Assembly: GCF_014042365.1 (NCBI RefSeq)
Contig: NZ_JACEZS010000014.1
Coordinates: 105,577-169,576, forward strand
DNA from: Rugamonas fusca
GTDB lineage: Bacteria; Pseudomonadota; Gammaproteobacteria; Burkholderiales; Burkholderiaceae_D
DNA length: 64,000 nucleotides
Direction: 5' to 3'
The position numbers were made by a program, and so were the translations under genes. The notes under the pieces are model-generated. The model ran no database searches. It was given only the letters and a program-made list of their open reading frames with translations, and was not told the origin of the DNA. Below are positions 9,493 through 18,656 of this stretch, in pieces. Numbering within the stretch: the first letter of the stretch is position 1; every line of letters begins with the position of its first letter.

Positions 9493-10839
9493 TTAAGTCT
9501 TGATGGCAAACAACTCGATTTCGAGTTCCTTGATGATAATGGGCGCATAGATCGCGATCATGCGTTCCTTTCGGATCGCCTGGCAGTGGTCGCTCTTGTT
9601 CACCAGCGAGAAATAGTAGGTGTTCGGCTGCACCGGCACCTCCACCGGGACCTGTGCCAAATGGAGCAGCTCCGCACCTGGCAGTGCGCTCTTGACAAAG
9701 GTATCGACGGCGTTGGGTGTGCCTATCTTGAAGAGGCGCGGCACCTTCTCTACCAGCTCCAGCGCTGGCATGTCGGCGCGCACGGCGAGATAGAACGGGG
9801 CGTCCGAATCGGCCAGTTCGGCATCGATGGGGGCCTGCCAGAAGCAGGTTTTCTCGATCGTCAGGGGGATTTTGATCAACCTGGACGATACGACGGTGTC
9901 GAGCAGTTCGTTGATGATGCCGACCAGTGTCGCGAAGCCTGGCGCGGGGTCTTCATGCGGGTAGGCGGGCAAGTCGTTCAGCGCATACTTGGTCGAGAAT
10001 GCCATCAGCGCGCCGGCAAGGTTGGCTAGCCGATCGAACAGGACTTCCGGGTGACAGTGTTGGGCTTTGGCGTGGATGGTCAGGTTAGCGCCGATCGTCG
10101 TCAAAGCACCGAGCATCGAGAATGAAGTCGAGCCGCCGCTGTGTGCCTCGACCGCGTATCCATTCGGCCGGCGTTGCAGTTGGTAGAGTGCGTCGATCTT
10201 CGTGGCGACCTTCGCCAACAGACCAAACAATAGGCGCTCCAGCGCCGGGGATGCTTTGGCCGCCACGCAGGGCGAAATGAACTCTGGGTCGATCGCGAAG
10301 CTGCCGTCCACTTTGCGCGATAGTTTCACTACCGGAATACAGTCATATCCCTTGTGCGGTTCAAGGTGTGACAAGAGCCGGACCGCCTTCCTCACATGGG
10401 AGATGGGAGCGGGCGCCCCGTCCGAGTGCAAGTCGGCCGTTTGCACGGTGAATGAGGTGTAGCGGGCATCGTCGAGTGACGCATTGATGCGGGACACATT
10501 GCCGCCATGGGCTTTCAGAATGGGGAGCGCGGCGTAAAAGGTGAAGTTTTGTTCGTCGGCGGGCAGCTCGCGCAGATCGATGGGCAGGGGCAGGGCGTCG
10601 GATGTCGGCGCCTGGTAAATGTCGCCCGTCTGGAAGATCAGCGACATGCGCTCCGCAGCGAGCGAATTGTTCGCCAGTGCGTTTTCATCCCACGTTACCG
10701 ACTGCACGCCCCAGATGTGCGGATTGAGCGCCTTGGCCAAGTATTGCACGCGTGCTTCGTGATAGAGGTCCAGTTGCTGGAAGTGCTGGGCTTCCAGGCC
10801 CAGTCCCTTTTCCCACAGCAGTTTTGGCGGCAAGCTCAT
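9493..10839 (-). CDS. tssK: type VI secretion baseplate protein TssK
   Basis: A 448-residue TssK, the baseplate protein that trimerises, binds TssF/TssG and docks the baseplate to the TssJLM membrane complex. The start MSLPPKLLWEKGLGLEAQHFQQLDLYHE is the conserved shell domain. HSGGSTSFSMLGALTTIG lies in the middle helical region, and the end has the head domain (VQPNTYYFSLVNKSDHCQAI). The length is typical. It is transcribed away from tssF; the 276-base gap should hold both promoters. No other core T6SS genes lie on its side. Confidence 0.9.
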   Translation of the reverse strand: MSLPPKLLWEKGLGLEAQHFQQLDLYHEARVQYLAKALNPHIWGVQSVTWDENALANNSLAAERMSLIFQTGDIYQAPTSDALPLPIDLRELPADEQNFTFYAALPILKAHGGNVSRINASLDDARYTSFTVQTADLHSDGAPAPISHVRKAVRLLSHLEPHKGYDCIPVVKLSRKVDGSFAIDPEFISPCVAAKASPALERLLFGLLAKVATKIDALYQLQRRPNGYAVEAHSGGSTSFSMLGALTTIGANLTIHAKAQHCHPEVLFDRLANLAGALMAFSTKYALNDLPAYPHEDPAPGFATLVGIINELLDTVVSSRLIKIPLTIEKTCFWQAPIDAELADSDAPFYLAVRADMPALELVEKVPRLFKIGTPNAVDTFVKSALPGAELLHLAQVPVEVPVQPNTYYFSLVNKSDHCQAIRKERMIAIYAPIIIKELEIELFAIKT

Positions 10840-11115
10840 CGCGTTCTCCCTGTCGGCTGGTCCGGCGGACTGTGCCTATTCGGCTAGTGTGGAGAGGTCG
10901 CGAACGATGCTGTTGATTTTCCTCATGAGAAGAACCTGGCCGCCCGCCATGGCGCACCAAGCAAGACGACGCGAAGGCCATGCCTGAATTCTAACGATGC
11001 GTTGTTCGACCTCAAAGCTCGCGAGCGGCCTCATGCGAATATCGGTCGGGTCCGCATCATGCGGCCGGCTTCACTCCACGCGCCGACAAAGGCAACTCCG
11101 GGATCGATAACCACG

Positions 11116-12963
11116 ATGAAATCTCTAGTCCCATATTATGAGCGAGAACTAGGTAGGAACGAGCTCCTCGCCGAGGGCTTTTCCGTTAGGCACCCCAAGC
11201 TTGCGGATAAATTGGGGATCCGGAGTGAGGCTGGCGGTGATCCGCAAACTGGCCGTGTACTTCAGTCGGTCGCGTTGCTTGGCGCCCGTACCGTCAAACT
11301 GCTCGATGACGATTATTCGCGCATTACCGCCGCCTTGCTCAATGTGTTGCGGCCACATTACCTGCGCCCGATTCCGGCCGCTTCTGTCGCATGCCTGGAC
11401 TTTGGCCGGGCAAAGGAGAACGCGATCACCGGGGTGTCGGTCATCCCGCGCGGGACTGAGCTCAAATGCGTGGATCCCGCCGCGCACGCATGTAAGTACA
11501 CGACTGCTTATCCAGTCACGATAGGACCGTACCGGATATCGGACGCGCGCTTCGACGCTATCGTTAAGGCGCCCGCCGCAGTGGCTCTCTCCGGCGATGT
11601 GACATCGCAAATCAAAATCGAGATTCGTTGTACTGCGTCGAACACTGGCCTGGCGGCTCTGGGCCTGGACAAGATCCGCGTCTACATCGCTGGCGAACCG
11701 TCCTTTGGCGCCACCTTGCGCGATACCTTGTTCATGCGCACCGTGAGCACTTACGTCGAGGCGGATGGTAGCGGGGAATGGACCGCGCTTGACCAACCGC
11801 CGCTGGTGGCGGTGGGGTTCGCTGACGGGGACGCGATGATTCCATTCGCACCTAGCGAACATCCCGTCCATCGACTGCTTGCCGAATATTTTTCATACCC
11901 TGCGAAATTCCGATTCATCGACCTCCACCTCGCCGCGTTGCTGCCGTATCTGCCGGCAGGCTGTCAGCGCGTGACCGTGCACTTCGTGCTGGCCGGCGTG
12001 TTCGCCGATTCGAACGCGGCGCGTATCCTCAAGCGGCTGTCCGCCGACAATCTGCTGCTGGGCTGCACACCGGTCATCAATCTGTTCAAAACCCATGCGA
12101 CGCCAATCCGCCTGACCCACGAGCGTAGTGAATACCCCTTGCTGCCATATGAGGGGCCGGTTGAGAACTACGAGATTTACAGCGTCGATTCGGTGCAATT
12201 GCTGCGCAAGTCGGCCAAGGGCAGCGTCACCACGGAATTCACGCCCTATTATGCGCTGCGCCACGGCGCCGACGCGGGCGCGAAGGCACATTACTATCTG
12301 GTGCATCGCGACGAGGAGCTGGCTGAATTGAGTCCTGGCCACGAGTATGCGATGGCGTTCGTGGACGGCGACTTCTCTCCGCTCGCTGCGGCGACAGGGA
12401 CGGCCTCCATCGCGCTGACCTGCACCAATCGGGCGCTGCCTTGTTCCTTGCCCTACGGCGCGACAGGGGGCGATCTGGCGATTGAAGGCGGCACCGGCAA
12501 TTTTCCCATCCGTCTGCTGTACAGGCCGACGGCGCCGCATCGGCTGACGTCGGCCAACGGTGCGCAGTGGGGGTTGATTTCCAGTCTGTCCCTGAACCAT
12601 CGCTCGCTGAGCACGGATGGCCTGCCAGCGTTCGCGGCCATGCTGGAGCTCTACGCGCCATCGGACTGCCCCGTCGCGAAGCGGCAGATCGAGGGCATCG
12701 TTGACCTTTCCCATCGGCCCATCAGGGTCTGGCTGCGCGACGGTGTGGGTGCTGCCTACCTGAGCGGTATCGAAGTGACGGTCACGCTGGACGAGGACGC
12801 TTACGCCGGTTGTGGCGTGCACACGTTTATCCAGTTGCTGGACCACTTCTTCGCGCTCTACGTCCACCTGAACAGTTTTACGCAATTGGTTGTGCTGTCC
12901 AAATCGACGGGAAAGGAGTTGCTGCGATGCCTGCCGCGCAACGGTGCTTTGAGTCTGGTGTGA
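11116..12963 (+). CDS. tssF: type VI secretion baseplate protein TssF
   Basis: A 615-residue TssF starting MKSLVPYYERELGRNELLAEGFSVRHPKLA, the hallmark N-terminus of the family, with LLDDDYSRITAALLNVLRPHYLRP shortly after. TssF forms the baseplate wedge with TssG and TssE. ATG 11116 was chosen because the conserved start begins there; the frame is open upstream to 11002 without family similarity. It overlaps tssG by 37 bases, so the two are probably translationally coupled. tssE, the usual upstream partner, is not present. Confidence 0.92.
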   Translation: MKSLVPYYERELGRNELLAEGFSVRHPKLADKLGIRSEAGGDPQTGRVLQSVALLGARTVKLLDDDYSRITAALLNVLRPHYLRPIPAASVACLDFGRAKENAITGVSVIPRGTELKCVDPAAHACKYTTAYPVTIGPYRISDARFDAIVKAPAAVALSGDVTSQIKIEIRCTASNTGLAALGLDKIRVYIAGEPSFGATLRDTLFMRTVSTYVEADGSGEWTALDQPPLVAVGFADGDAMIPFAPSEHPVHRLLAEYFSYPAKFRFIDLHLAALLPYLPAGCQRVTVHFVLAGVFADSNAARILKRLSADNLLLGCTPVINLFKTHATPIRLTHERSEYPLLPYEGPVENYEIYSVDSVQLLRKSAKGSVTTEFTPYYALRHGADAGAKAHYYLVHRDEELAELSPGHEYAMAFVDGDFSPLAAATGTASIALTCTNRALPCSLPYGATGGDLAIEGGTGNFPIRLLYRPTAPHRLTSANGAQWGLISSLSLNHRSLSTDGLPAFAAMLELYAPSDCPVAKRQIEGIVDLSHRPIRVWLRDGVGAAYLSGIEVTVTLDEDAYAGCGVHTFIQLLDHFFALYVHLNSFTQLVVLSKSTGKELLRCLPRNGALSLV

Positions 12964-14012
12964 TCGACCTGCTGCTCAAGCAGCCCTATCGATTTGAATT
13001 CTTCCAGGCGGTCCGGCTGATCGAGCTTTGGCTGCGCCAGAACGGTATCGAGGACGGCCCCATGCCGATGCGATTCATCCGGTTCGAAAATTCCCTGTCT
13101 CTTACTTTCCCACCCAGCCAGATCGTCGCGTTGGCGGCCGTGGCCGATCGGCCCATCGATTCGGCTGCCGCGCTGCAGGCGGCGCAGCTGGAAAACCGGC
13201 TTGAGTATGTCGCCATCACGCCGGCGTTCATCGGCATCCTGGGCGCCAATGGCGGGTTGCCTTACCACGACACCGAACGGATCGCCGAGTACGAATTCGT
13301 CAACAAGGACAGTGGCCCCCGCGCTTTTCTCGACATGCTTTCCACCCGCTCGGTTGCGCTGTTCTACCAGGCGTGGGCGAAGTACCGGCCGCCATGCATG
13401 ATCGATGCGCAAGGCAAGGACACGTTCTTGGCCATGCTGCAGGCGTTTTCCGGATTGCGGCCGTCCGCAAAACCAGTGGAACCGGCGGCGCCGCAAGATG
13501 TCTGCATAGGCGAGGAGATCCTCGCCTACTATGCCGCGCAGTTCCGTAGCCGTTGCGTGCCGGCGCGCGTTGTCGCTGGCGTGCTCACTGAATACTTCGC
13601 CGTTCCCTTCACGCTGGAACCGCTGGTAGGTTGCTGGGAAGACTTGCCGGATCAGCACCGCACCCGGCTGGGTGCCACGAATCGCGTCCTCGGCGAAGGC
13701 GCGATGCTGGGCAGCTGTATCTATCGCCGCGATAGCAGTGCGCGGCTATTCATCGGCCCATTGAACAGTCAGGAGTTTGAACGTTTCCTGCCGCATTCCG
13801 AAGGTGCGCGTGCCATCAGCCGGGTGCTTGGCATGTTCTGTGGCGTGGGCATGACCATCGACGTGCGGCTGGTGTTGCGTGCCCAGGATGCGAGGCAAGC
13901 CCGTTTGGCAATGGACGATGCCAGCCGCCGTTCCCGCCTGGACATCGATGCGTTCCTGGACCGGCGCGCGGCGCGGGATCGCACGACCGCGCATTACGTC
14001 CTGCAACCCTGA
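12927..14012 (+). CDS. tssG: type VI secretion baseplate protein TssG
   Basis: A 361-residue TssG. The family start LLLKQPYRFEFFQAVRLIEL and the conserved VRFENSLSLTFPPSQI-like region (here IRFENSLSLTFPPSQI) are clear, followed by YHDTERIAEYEF and FLDMLSTRSVALFYQAW. ATG 12927 has AAAGGAG eight bases upstream, inside the end of tssF. TssG bridges two TssF copies in the baseplate. It is followed 28 bases later by vgrG, an arrangement that couples baseplate and spike. Confidence 0.92.
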   Translation: MPAAQRCFESGVIDLLLKQPYRFEFFQAVRLIELWLRQNGIEDGPMPMRFIRFENSLSLTFPPSQIVALAAVADRPIDSAAALQAAQLENRLEYVAITPAFIGILGANGGLPYHDTERIAEYEFVNKDSGPRAFLDMLSTRSVALFYQAWAKYRPPCMIDAQGKDTFLAMLQAFSGLRPSAKPVEPAAPQDVCIGEEILAYYAAQFRSRCVPARVVAGVLTEYFAVPFTLEPLVGCWEDLPDQHRTRLGATNRVLGEGAMLGSCIYRRDSSARLFIGPLNSQEFERFLPHSEGARAISRVLGMFCGVGMTIDVRLVLRAQDARQARLAMDDASRRSRLDIDAFLDRRAARDRTTAHYVLQP

Positions 14013-14040
14013 CTATCGCCGCTTGTATTGGAAGACGAAA

Positions 14041-16839
14041 ATGAAACGAGACCAAGACTTCCTCAATTTTCTGCAACAGACTAAATTGCTGGACACGGAG
14101 AACCGGCCGGTGCGGATGCGCATGGAGCATGCGGCCGGCATCCTGACGGACGTGCTACTGCCGCAACGGGTGATGGGCACGGCGGCCATTTGCGAAGGAA
14201 CTCGTTTCGAGGTCTGGTGCATTTCGACCGACGCCGGGATCGAGCTCAAGCAACTGATCGGCTTGCCTGTGGCGGTGGACTTTGTCACCGACAGGGGAGA
14301 GTTGAATACCGTATCAGGCATCGTCACGGAGGCGTGTGCGGGCGACAGCGATGGCGGCGTGGCCACCTACAAGCTGGTGATGCGCGACGCGCTGGCGATC
14401 CTGGACAAGCGCGTCAACACTCGCATCTTTCGCAATCTGAACGAATTCGAAATCGTCAAACGCCTGATCGCGGAATGGCGGCAGAGCAACGAGGTGCTGG
14501 CCAACGCGTTTGACATGGAGGTGGATGAGAGTTTTCAACTGCGCCAGTATCCGCAGCGCGAGTTCACTATGCAGTACAACGAATCGGACGCCGCGTTCAT
14601 TCGCCGCCTGTTGGCGCGCTGCGGCATCGCCTGGTATATCCGCGCGGGAGCGGGCCGGGAGTCCGGGGCGCAGGCCGAGCCGGGAAAGACCCTGGCGCAC
14701 ACGCTGGTGTTGTTCAATAACGCCGATAGCCTACCCCAGAACCGTGCCGGCACCGTGCGCTACCATCGCGACAACGCGACCGAGCAGCGCGACACCATCA
14801 CATCCTGGGCCGCCGTGCGCACTTTGCAGGCGGGCAGTGTCACGTTGCATAGCTGGGACTACAAACAGCCGCAGGGCTACTTTTCTTCCACCGACGCCAA
14901 CAGCGCAGGCGAGCAAGGCCCCAGTGGCGACGAGCTGGCAGCCAGCCTGAACGATTATCAGATTCTGCCCCCGCATACGGCCGACGATCACGATGAACTG
15001 CGCCAGCTTGGCCGGCTGCGCATGCAGCGCCACGACTACGAGGCGAAATGCTACCGGGGGCAGGGCAGCGTGCGTGATTTCTGCGTCGGCGAATATTTCA
15101 GTCTGGCCGATCATCCGGAAATCGATACCCACCCGGCGGAGGAACGCGACTTCGTCATCACCGGGTTGCAATTGACGGCCCAGAATAATTTGCCCAAGGG
15201 GCTGGTGGCCAAGGTCGAACGCCTGTTTTCCCGCAACCGCTGGACGCATGCGCCGAACGACCATTCCCAGTTGGCCAATTGTGGTCCGGTCCGCTTTCAC
15301 ATGACCTTTTCCGCCGTCCGGCGCGGCGTGCCCATCGTGCCCGCGTTCGACGCGCGCGTGGACTTGCCCAACGTCCCGCTGCAAAGCGCGATCGTGGTCG
15401 GGCCGCCTGGGGAAGAAGTGTATTGCGACAAGTTCGGCCGGGCCCGGATAAGGTTTCTTGGTTTGCGTCCCGATGACCACGCGCATGCACAGGGCGCGGG
15501 CACGTCCGGCACGGAGCGTGATTCGGCGTGGGTGAGGGTGGCATCCAGCTGGGCAGGCAACGGGCCAGGCAGCCTGCAGCAGTGTGGCTCGCTGCACTTG
15601 CCGCGCGTGGGAACGGAGGTGCTCGTCGCGTTCATGGGCGGCGATCCCGATAAGCCTGTGATAGTCGGCCAACTCTACAACGGCAATGCGCAGCCGGCGG
15701 CCCTGAGCGAGCAGGGCGACTTGCCGGGAAACCGCTATCTGTCCGGTATCAAAAGCCGAGAAATCAAGGGGGAACGGCACAATCAGCTGCGCTTTGATGA
15801 CAGCACTGGACGGATCAACGCCCAGCTGTCCAGCGACCATGGCGCGTCGCAACTGAACCTGGGCTGGCTGACACACCCCATCGCTGGCGGTAGTGGCGAT
15901 GCGCGCGGCGAAGGCGCAGATCTGCGCAGTGACAAGGCCGTGGCGGTCAGGGGCGCGCAGGGTGTGTTGATCACGGCCGATGCTCGCCCCGGCGCGAAGG
16001 GGCGGCAACTGGACCGGCCGGAGTTGATCGGTATTAATGATGTGCTGCAGGGCATCCACAAAACGCTGTCCGAATTGGCCGTCAAGCATTTCGCCGACGA
16101 TGGGGATGGCGCGCCGCTGGCGAAGCTGATCGAGCATATCCGGCAGTGGGAAAAGGGCAGCAACACGGAAGGTGGAACGCCCGATCCCACAGGAGGTAAG
16201 CCCATCGTCGCGGTCAGCGCGCCGGCCGGCATTGCGCTGGCTAGCCAGGACAATGTGATGATAGGCGCGCAGACGAACACCGACTTGGTCAGCGCCGGCA
16301 ACACGCAGGTGTCGGCTGGGCGCAAGTTGCTGATGCGGGCGGCGCAGGGCGTGAGCTTATTCGCCCATAAAGTCGGCATGCAGCTCATCGCCGCCAGCGG
16401 CAAGGTCGTCATCCAGGGACAGGACGACATGGTGGAGATCGGCGCCGCCAAGCGACTGCACCTGTATTCGCTGGAATCACTGCTGCTGGAAGCGCCCGAG
16501 GTGGTGATCCGGACCGATGGGGCGCAGTGGAGCATCGGCAAGGGCAAGGTCATGTCCTCATCGAGCGGCGAGTTCAATATGCAGGCATCCGAGTTCAAGT
16601 TCACCCGCGGCGGCGGTGGCAGTTTGAATTTGCCAAGCATGCCGCATTCAACATTAGAGACGGATGAACAGATCGCGTTCTCGGGGCGCGGCGGGCAGGC
16701 GCGCGAGAACGTGCCTTATGAGGTTAGCGACGACCAGGGCGCTGTGCAGGATAGTGGCAAGTCTGGTGCTGATGGCGCAAGTAAGACCGTTGTGACGGAT
16801 AACGTCATCAAAACGCTAAAAGTGAGAATCCGCAGCTGA
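14041..16839 (+). CDS. vgrG: VgrG spike protein with DUF2345 domain
   Basis: A 932-residue type VI spike. The gp27-like part covers about residues 20-380 (FTMQYNESDAAFIRRLLARCGI is the conserved core). The gp5-like OB fold follows around residues 440-560 (WVRVASSWAGNGPG, LPRVGTEVLVAFMGGDPDKPVIVGQLYN). The needle and DUF2345 domain continue to about residue 870 (NVMIGAQTNTDLVSAGNTQV). The last 60 residues (GKSGADGASKT to VRIRS) are not part of the usual folds and may bind the effector. The lipase gene follows 34 bases downstream, which marks it as cargo. ATG 14041 sits after a short gap from tssG. Confidence 0.93.
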   Translation: MKRDQDFLNFLQQTKLLDTENRPVRMRMEHAAGILTDVLLPQRVMGTAAICEGTRFEVWCISTDAGIELKQLIGLPVAVDFVTDRGELNTVSGIVTEACAGDSDGGVATYKLVMRDALAILDKRVNTRIFRNLNEFEIVKRLIAEWRQSNEVLANAFDMEVDESFQLRQYPQREFTMQYNESDAAFIRRLLARCGIAWYIRAGAGRESGAQAEPGKTLAHTLVLFNNADSLPQNRAGTVRYHRDNATEQRDTITSWAAVRTLQAGSVTLHSWDYKQPQGYFSSTDANSAGEQGPSGDELAASLNDYQILPPHTADDHDELRQLGRLRMQRHDYEAKCYRGQGSVRDFCVGEYFSLADHPEIDTHPAEERDFVITGLQLTAQNNLPKGLVAKVERLFSRNRWTHAPNDHSQLANCGPVRFHMTFSAVRRGVPIVPAFDARVDLPNVPLQSAIVVGPPGEEVYCDKFGRARIRFLGLRPDDHAHAQGAGTSGTERDSAWVRVASSWAGNGPGSLQQCGSLHLPRVGTEVLVAFMGGDPDKPVIVGQLYNGNAQPAALSEQGDLPGNRYLSGIKSREIKGERHNQLRFDDSTGRINAQLSSDHGASQLNLGWLTHPIAGGSGDARGEGADLRSDKAVAVRGAQGVLITADARPGAKGRQLDRPELIGINDVLQGIHKTLSELAVKHFADDGDGAPLAKLIEHIRQWEKGSNTEGGTPDPTGGKPIVAVSAPAGIALASQDNVMIGAQTNTDLVSAGNTQVSAGRKLLMRAAQGVSLFAHKVGMQLIAASGKVVIQGQDDMVEIGAAKRLHLYSLESLLLEAPEVVIRTDGAQWSIGKGKVMSSSSGEFNMQASEFKFTRGGGGSLNLPSMPHSTLETDEQIAFSGRGGQARENVPYEVSDDQGAVQDSGKSGADGASKTVVTDNVIKTLKVRIRS

Positions 16840-16873
16840 GGTTTCAAGAATTGCCAATGCAAGGAGACAGGGT

Positions 16874-18649
16874 ATGGATGAAGCATTATTGCCTGCGGCG
16901 ACTCGTCGCGTGCCGCTGACCTTAAATGACGATGGCGATCCCAGCTTCGTCACGGTCTGCAGCCCCAAAAGCTTTCGCGTGCGGGCTCACGCGGTGGTCC
17001 CGCCGCGCCATGTGATCCCGGTTATCTTTGTGCCAGGGATTATGGGAACAAATCTGCGGATGACCAAGGAGGCCAGTACGCAGCAGGTGCCAGCCTGGAG
17101 TCCTCCTAACGGCACGATTGGCGGTCTGAAGGAAGTCGGAAGCCGAATGAAGCAAAAGCCGCGAGAGCGACAGTTGCAAATGACAGCCACACGTACGGAG
17201 GTCGACCATACTGGGAAGGTTGAGGTACCACAAGGCATATACACCATCACGGCTGGAGAGGCCAAACGTCGGGGCTGGGGGGCGCTGCATTTTGACAGCT
17301 ACGGACATGTTCTGGCGGAACTGGAAAGGTCGCTCAATGATCAGTACGAGGAACCTGGAAAGAAGGGTACTAAGAAACTGGCTGTATGGGAAGTCGCCCA
17401 GACCTTGAAGAAGCCTGCGCCAATCCAACCGTGCGCGGGCGAGCCTGGCGACCCGTGCTGGGCTCCTGAGTTCATTGATGTAAGGAAAGTATGGAATGCG
17501 ATCAAGGGAACAGTGGCACCCTTAACCGAGGATGAGTTCGCGCGTCTTGACGATTTTTATTATCCAGTGTGGGCCTACGGTTATAACTGGCTAAGTAGTA
17601 ATGAGTCGTCCGCCGACGGTCTAGTCAAACGGATAGACGAGGTACTCGCCTGGTATGACAAGACCAACTACTTTATAACGCAAGGGAAGGTCATTCTTGT
17701 TACCCATTCGATGGGAGGCATTGTCGCGCGCAGAGCTGCTCAGAAGAGCACCAGCAAGATACTGGGCGTCGTACATGGCGTACAACCAGTTAGTGGTGCC
17801 CCGGTAGTCTATCGGCGGTTCCGTGCCGGTACCGAAGTCGGGAGTGTTTTCAATATAATGGGCGCGGCTACGGCAATGGTTATTGGCTGGAACGCAGCCG
17901 ATATTACTTGCGTAATGGCAAACTCGCCAGGTGCGCTGGAATTGCTTCCGACCAAGAATTATCCACCAGGTTGGCTTACAGTGTCGCAAAAAATAGCTGG
18001 TGAACCTGTAAAAGAGTTGACTCAAGCATTGCCAATAGCTGATCCGTATGAGGAAATTTATTCCAAACGGGTTCAGGACGTGTGGTGGGGCATGATCGAC
18101 GAAACTCTGATTGATCCAGCCGAATTGGCAAAGGATCAGGATTCGACGCCAATGAGGATGTACGGAATAGCGCTCAAAACAGCGAAGGATATGCATGATA
18201 ACCTCGGACTATATTGCCACCCGAATACCTATGCACATTATGGTTCAGATTGCCAAGAAGTCGCTTTCGGTAAGGTTCATTGGATAACGGATCAACGTCT
18301 ACTCAGCAGAGTTCAGACGGGATTGATGGGCTTCCCTGCAGCGTCATGGACACTGTTGGGCGAGACGACCCTTGGTGTCGACGAGAAGTCCGTCAAGTTT
18401 GAACTTGATAATAGACGGAGTCCGAAGACTGACGACGATGTGGATGCCGGCGATGGTACCGTTCCAAATTTATCGGGCTCTACGATCGCGAAAGCTGAAG
18501 GAATCCAGTGTGTTTTTCGCATGAAGGGGTTTGATCATCAGGGTAGTTATGCCAATCGTGATGTTCTCGATAACGTTATGTATTGCATCGGCAAGATCAT
18601 CCAGAAAGCCCAACCAGCTAAAGAGATTCCGGCAAAAAATAAGGAGTGA
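16874..18649 (+). CDS. Tle4-like type VI lipase effector
   Basis: A 591-residue alpha/beta hydrolase of the PGAP1/LCAT-like type. The oxyanion region is VPGIMGTNLR and the nucleophile elbow VTHSMGGIVARRA (Ser279). The Asp candidate is in DAGDGTVP (Asp527) and the His candidate in GFDHQGSY (His555), so the triad looks complete. The first Gly of GxSxG is Thr here. Tle4 effectors such as TplE are phospholipases delivered by VgrG and paired with Tli4 immunity proteins, and both partners flank this gene. GC content is lower than in vgrG, suggesting the effector-immunity pair was exchanged. The phospholipid specificity is unknown. Confidence 0.85.
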   Translation: MDEALLPAATRRVPLTLNDDGDPSFVTVCSPKSFRVRAHAVVPPRHVIPVIFVPGIMGTNLRMTKEASTQQVPAWSPPNGTIGGLKEVGSRMKQKPRERQLQMTATRTEVDHTGKVEVPQGIYTITAGEAKRRGWGALHFDSYGHVLAELERSLNDQYEEPGKKGTKKLAVWEVAQTLKKPAPIQPCAGEPGDPCWAPEFIDVRKVWNAIKGTVAPLTEDEFARLDDFYYPVWAYGYNWLSSNESSADGLVKRIDEVLAWYDKTNYFITQGKVILVTHSMGGIVARRAAQKSTSKILGVVHGVQPVSGAPVVYRRFRAGTEVGSVFNIMGAATAMVIGWNAADITCVMANSPGALELLPTKNYPPGWLTVSQKIAGEPVKELTQALPIADPYEEIYSKRVQDVWWGMIDETLIDPAELAKDQDSTPMRMYGIALKTAKDMHDNLGLYCHPNTYAHYGSDCQEVAFGKVHWITDQRLLSRVQTGLMGFPAASWTLLGETTLGVDEKSVKFELDNRRSPKTDDDVDAGDGTVPNLSGSTIAKAEGIQCVFRMKGFDHQGSYANRDVLDNVMYCIGKIIQKAQPAKEIPAKNKE

Positions 18650-18656
18650 AGTATTT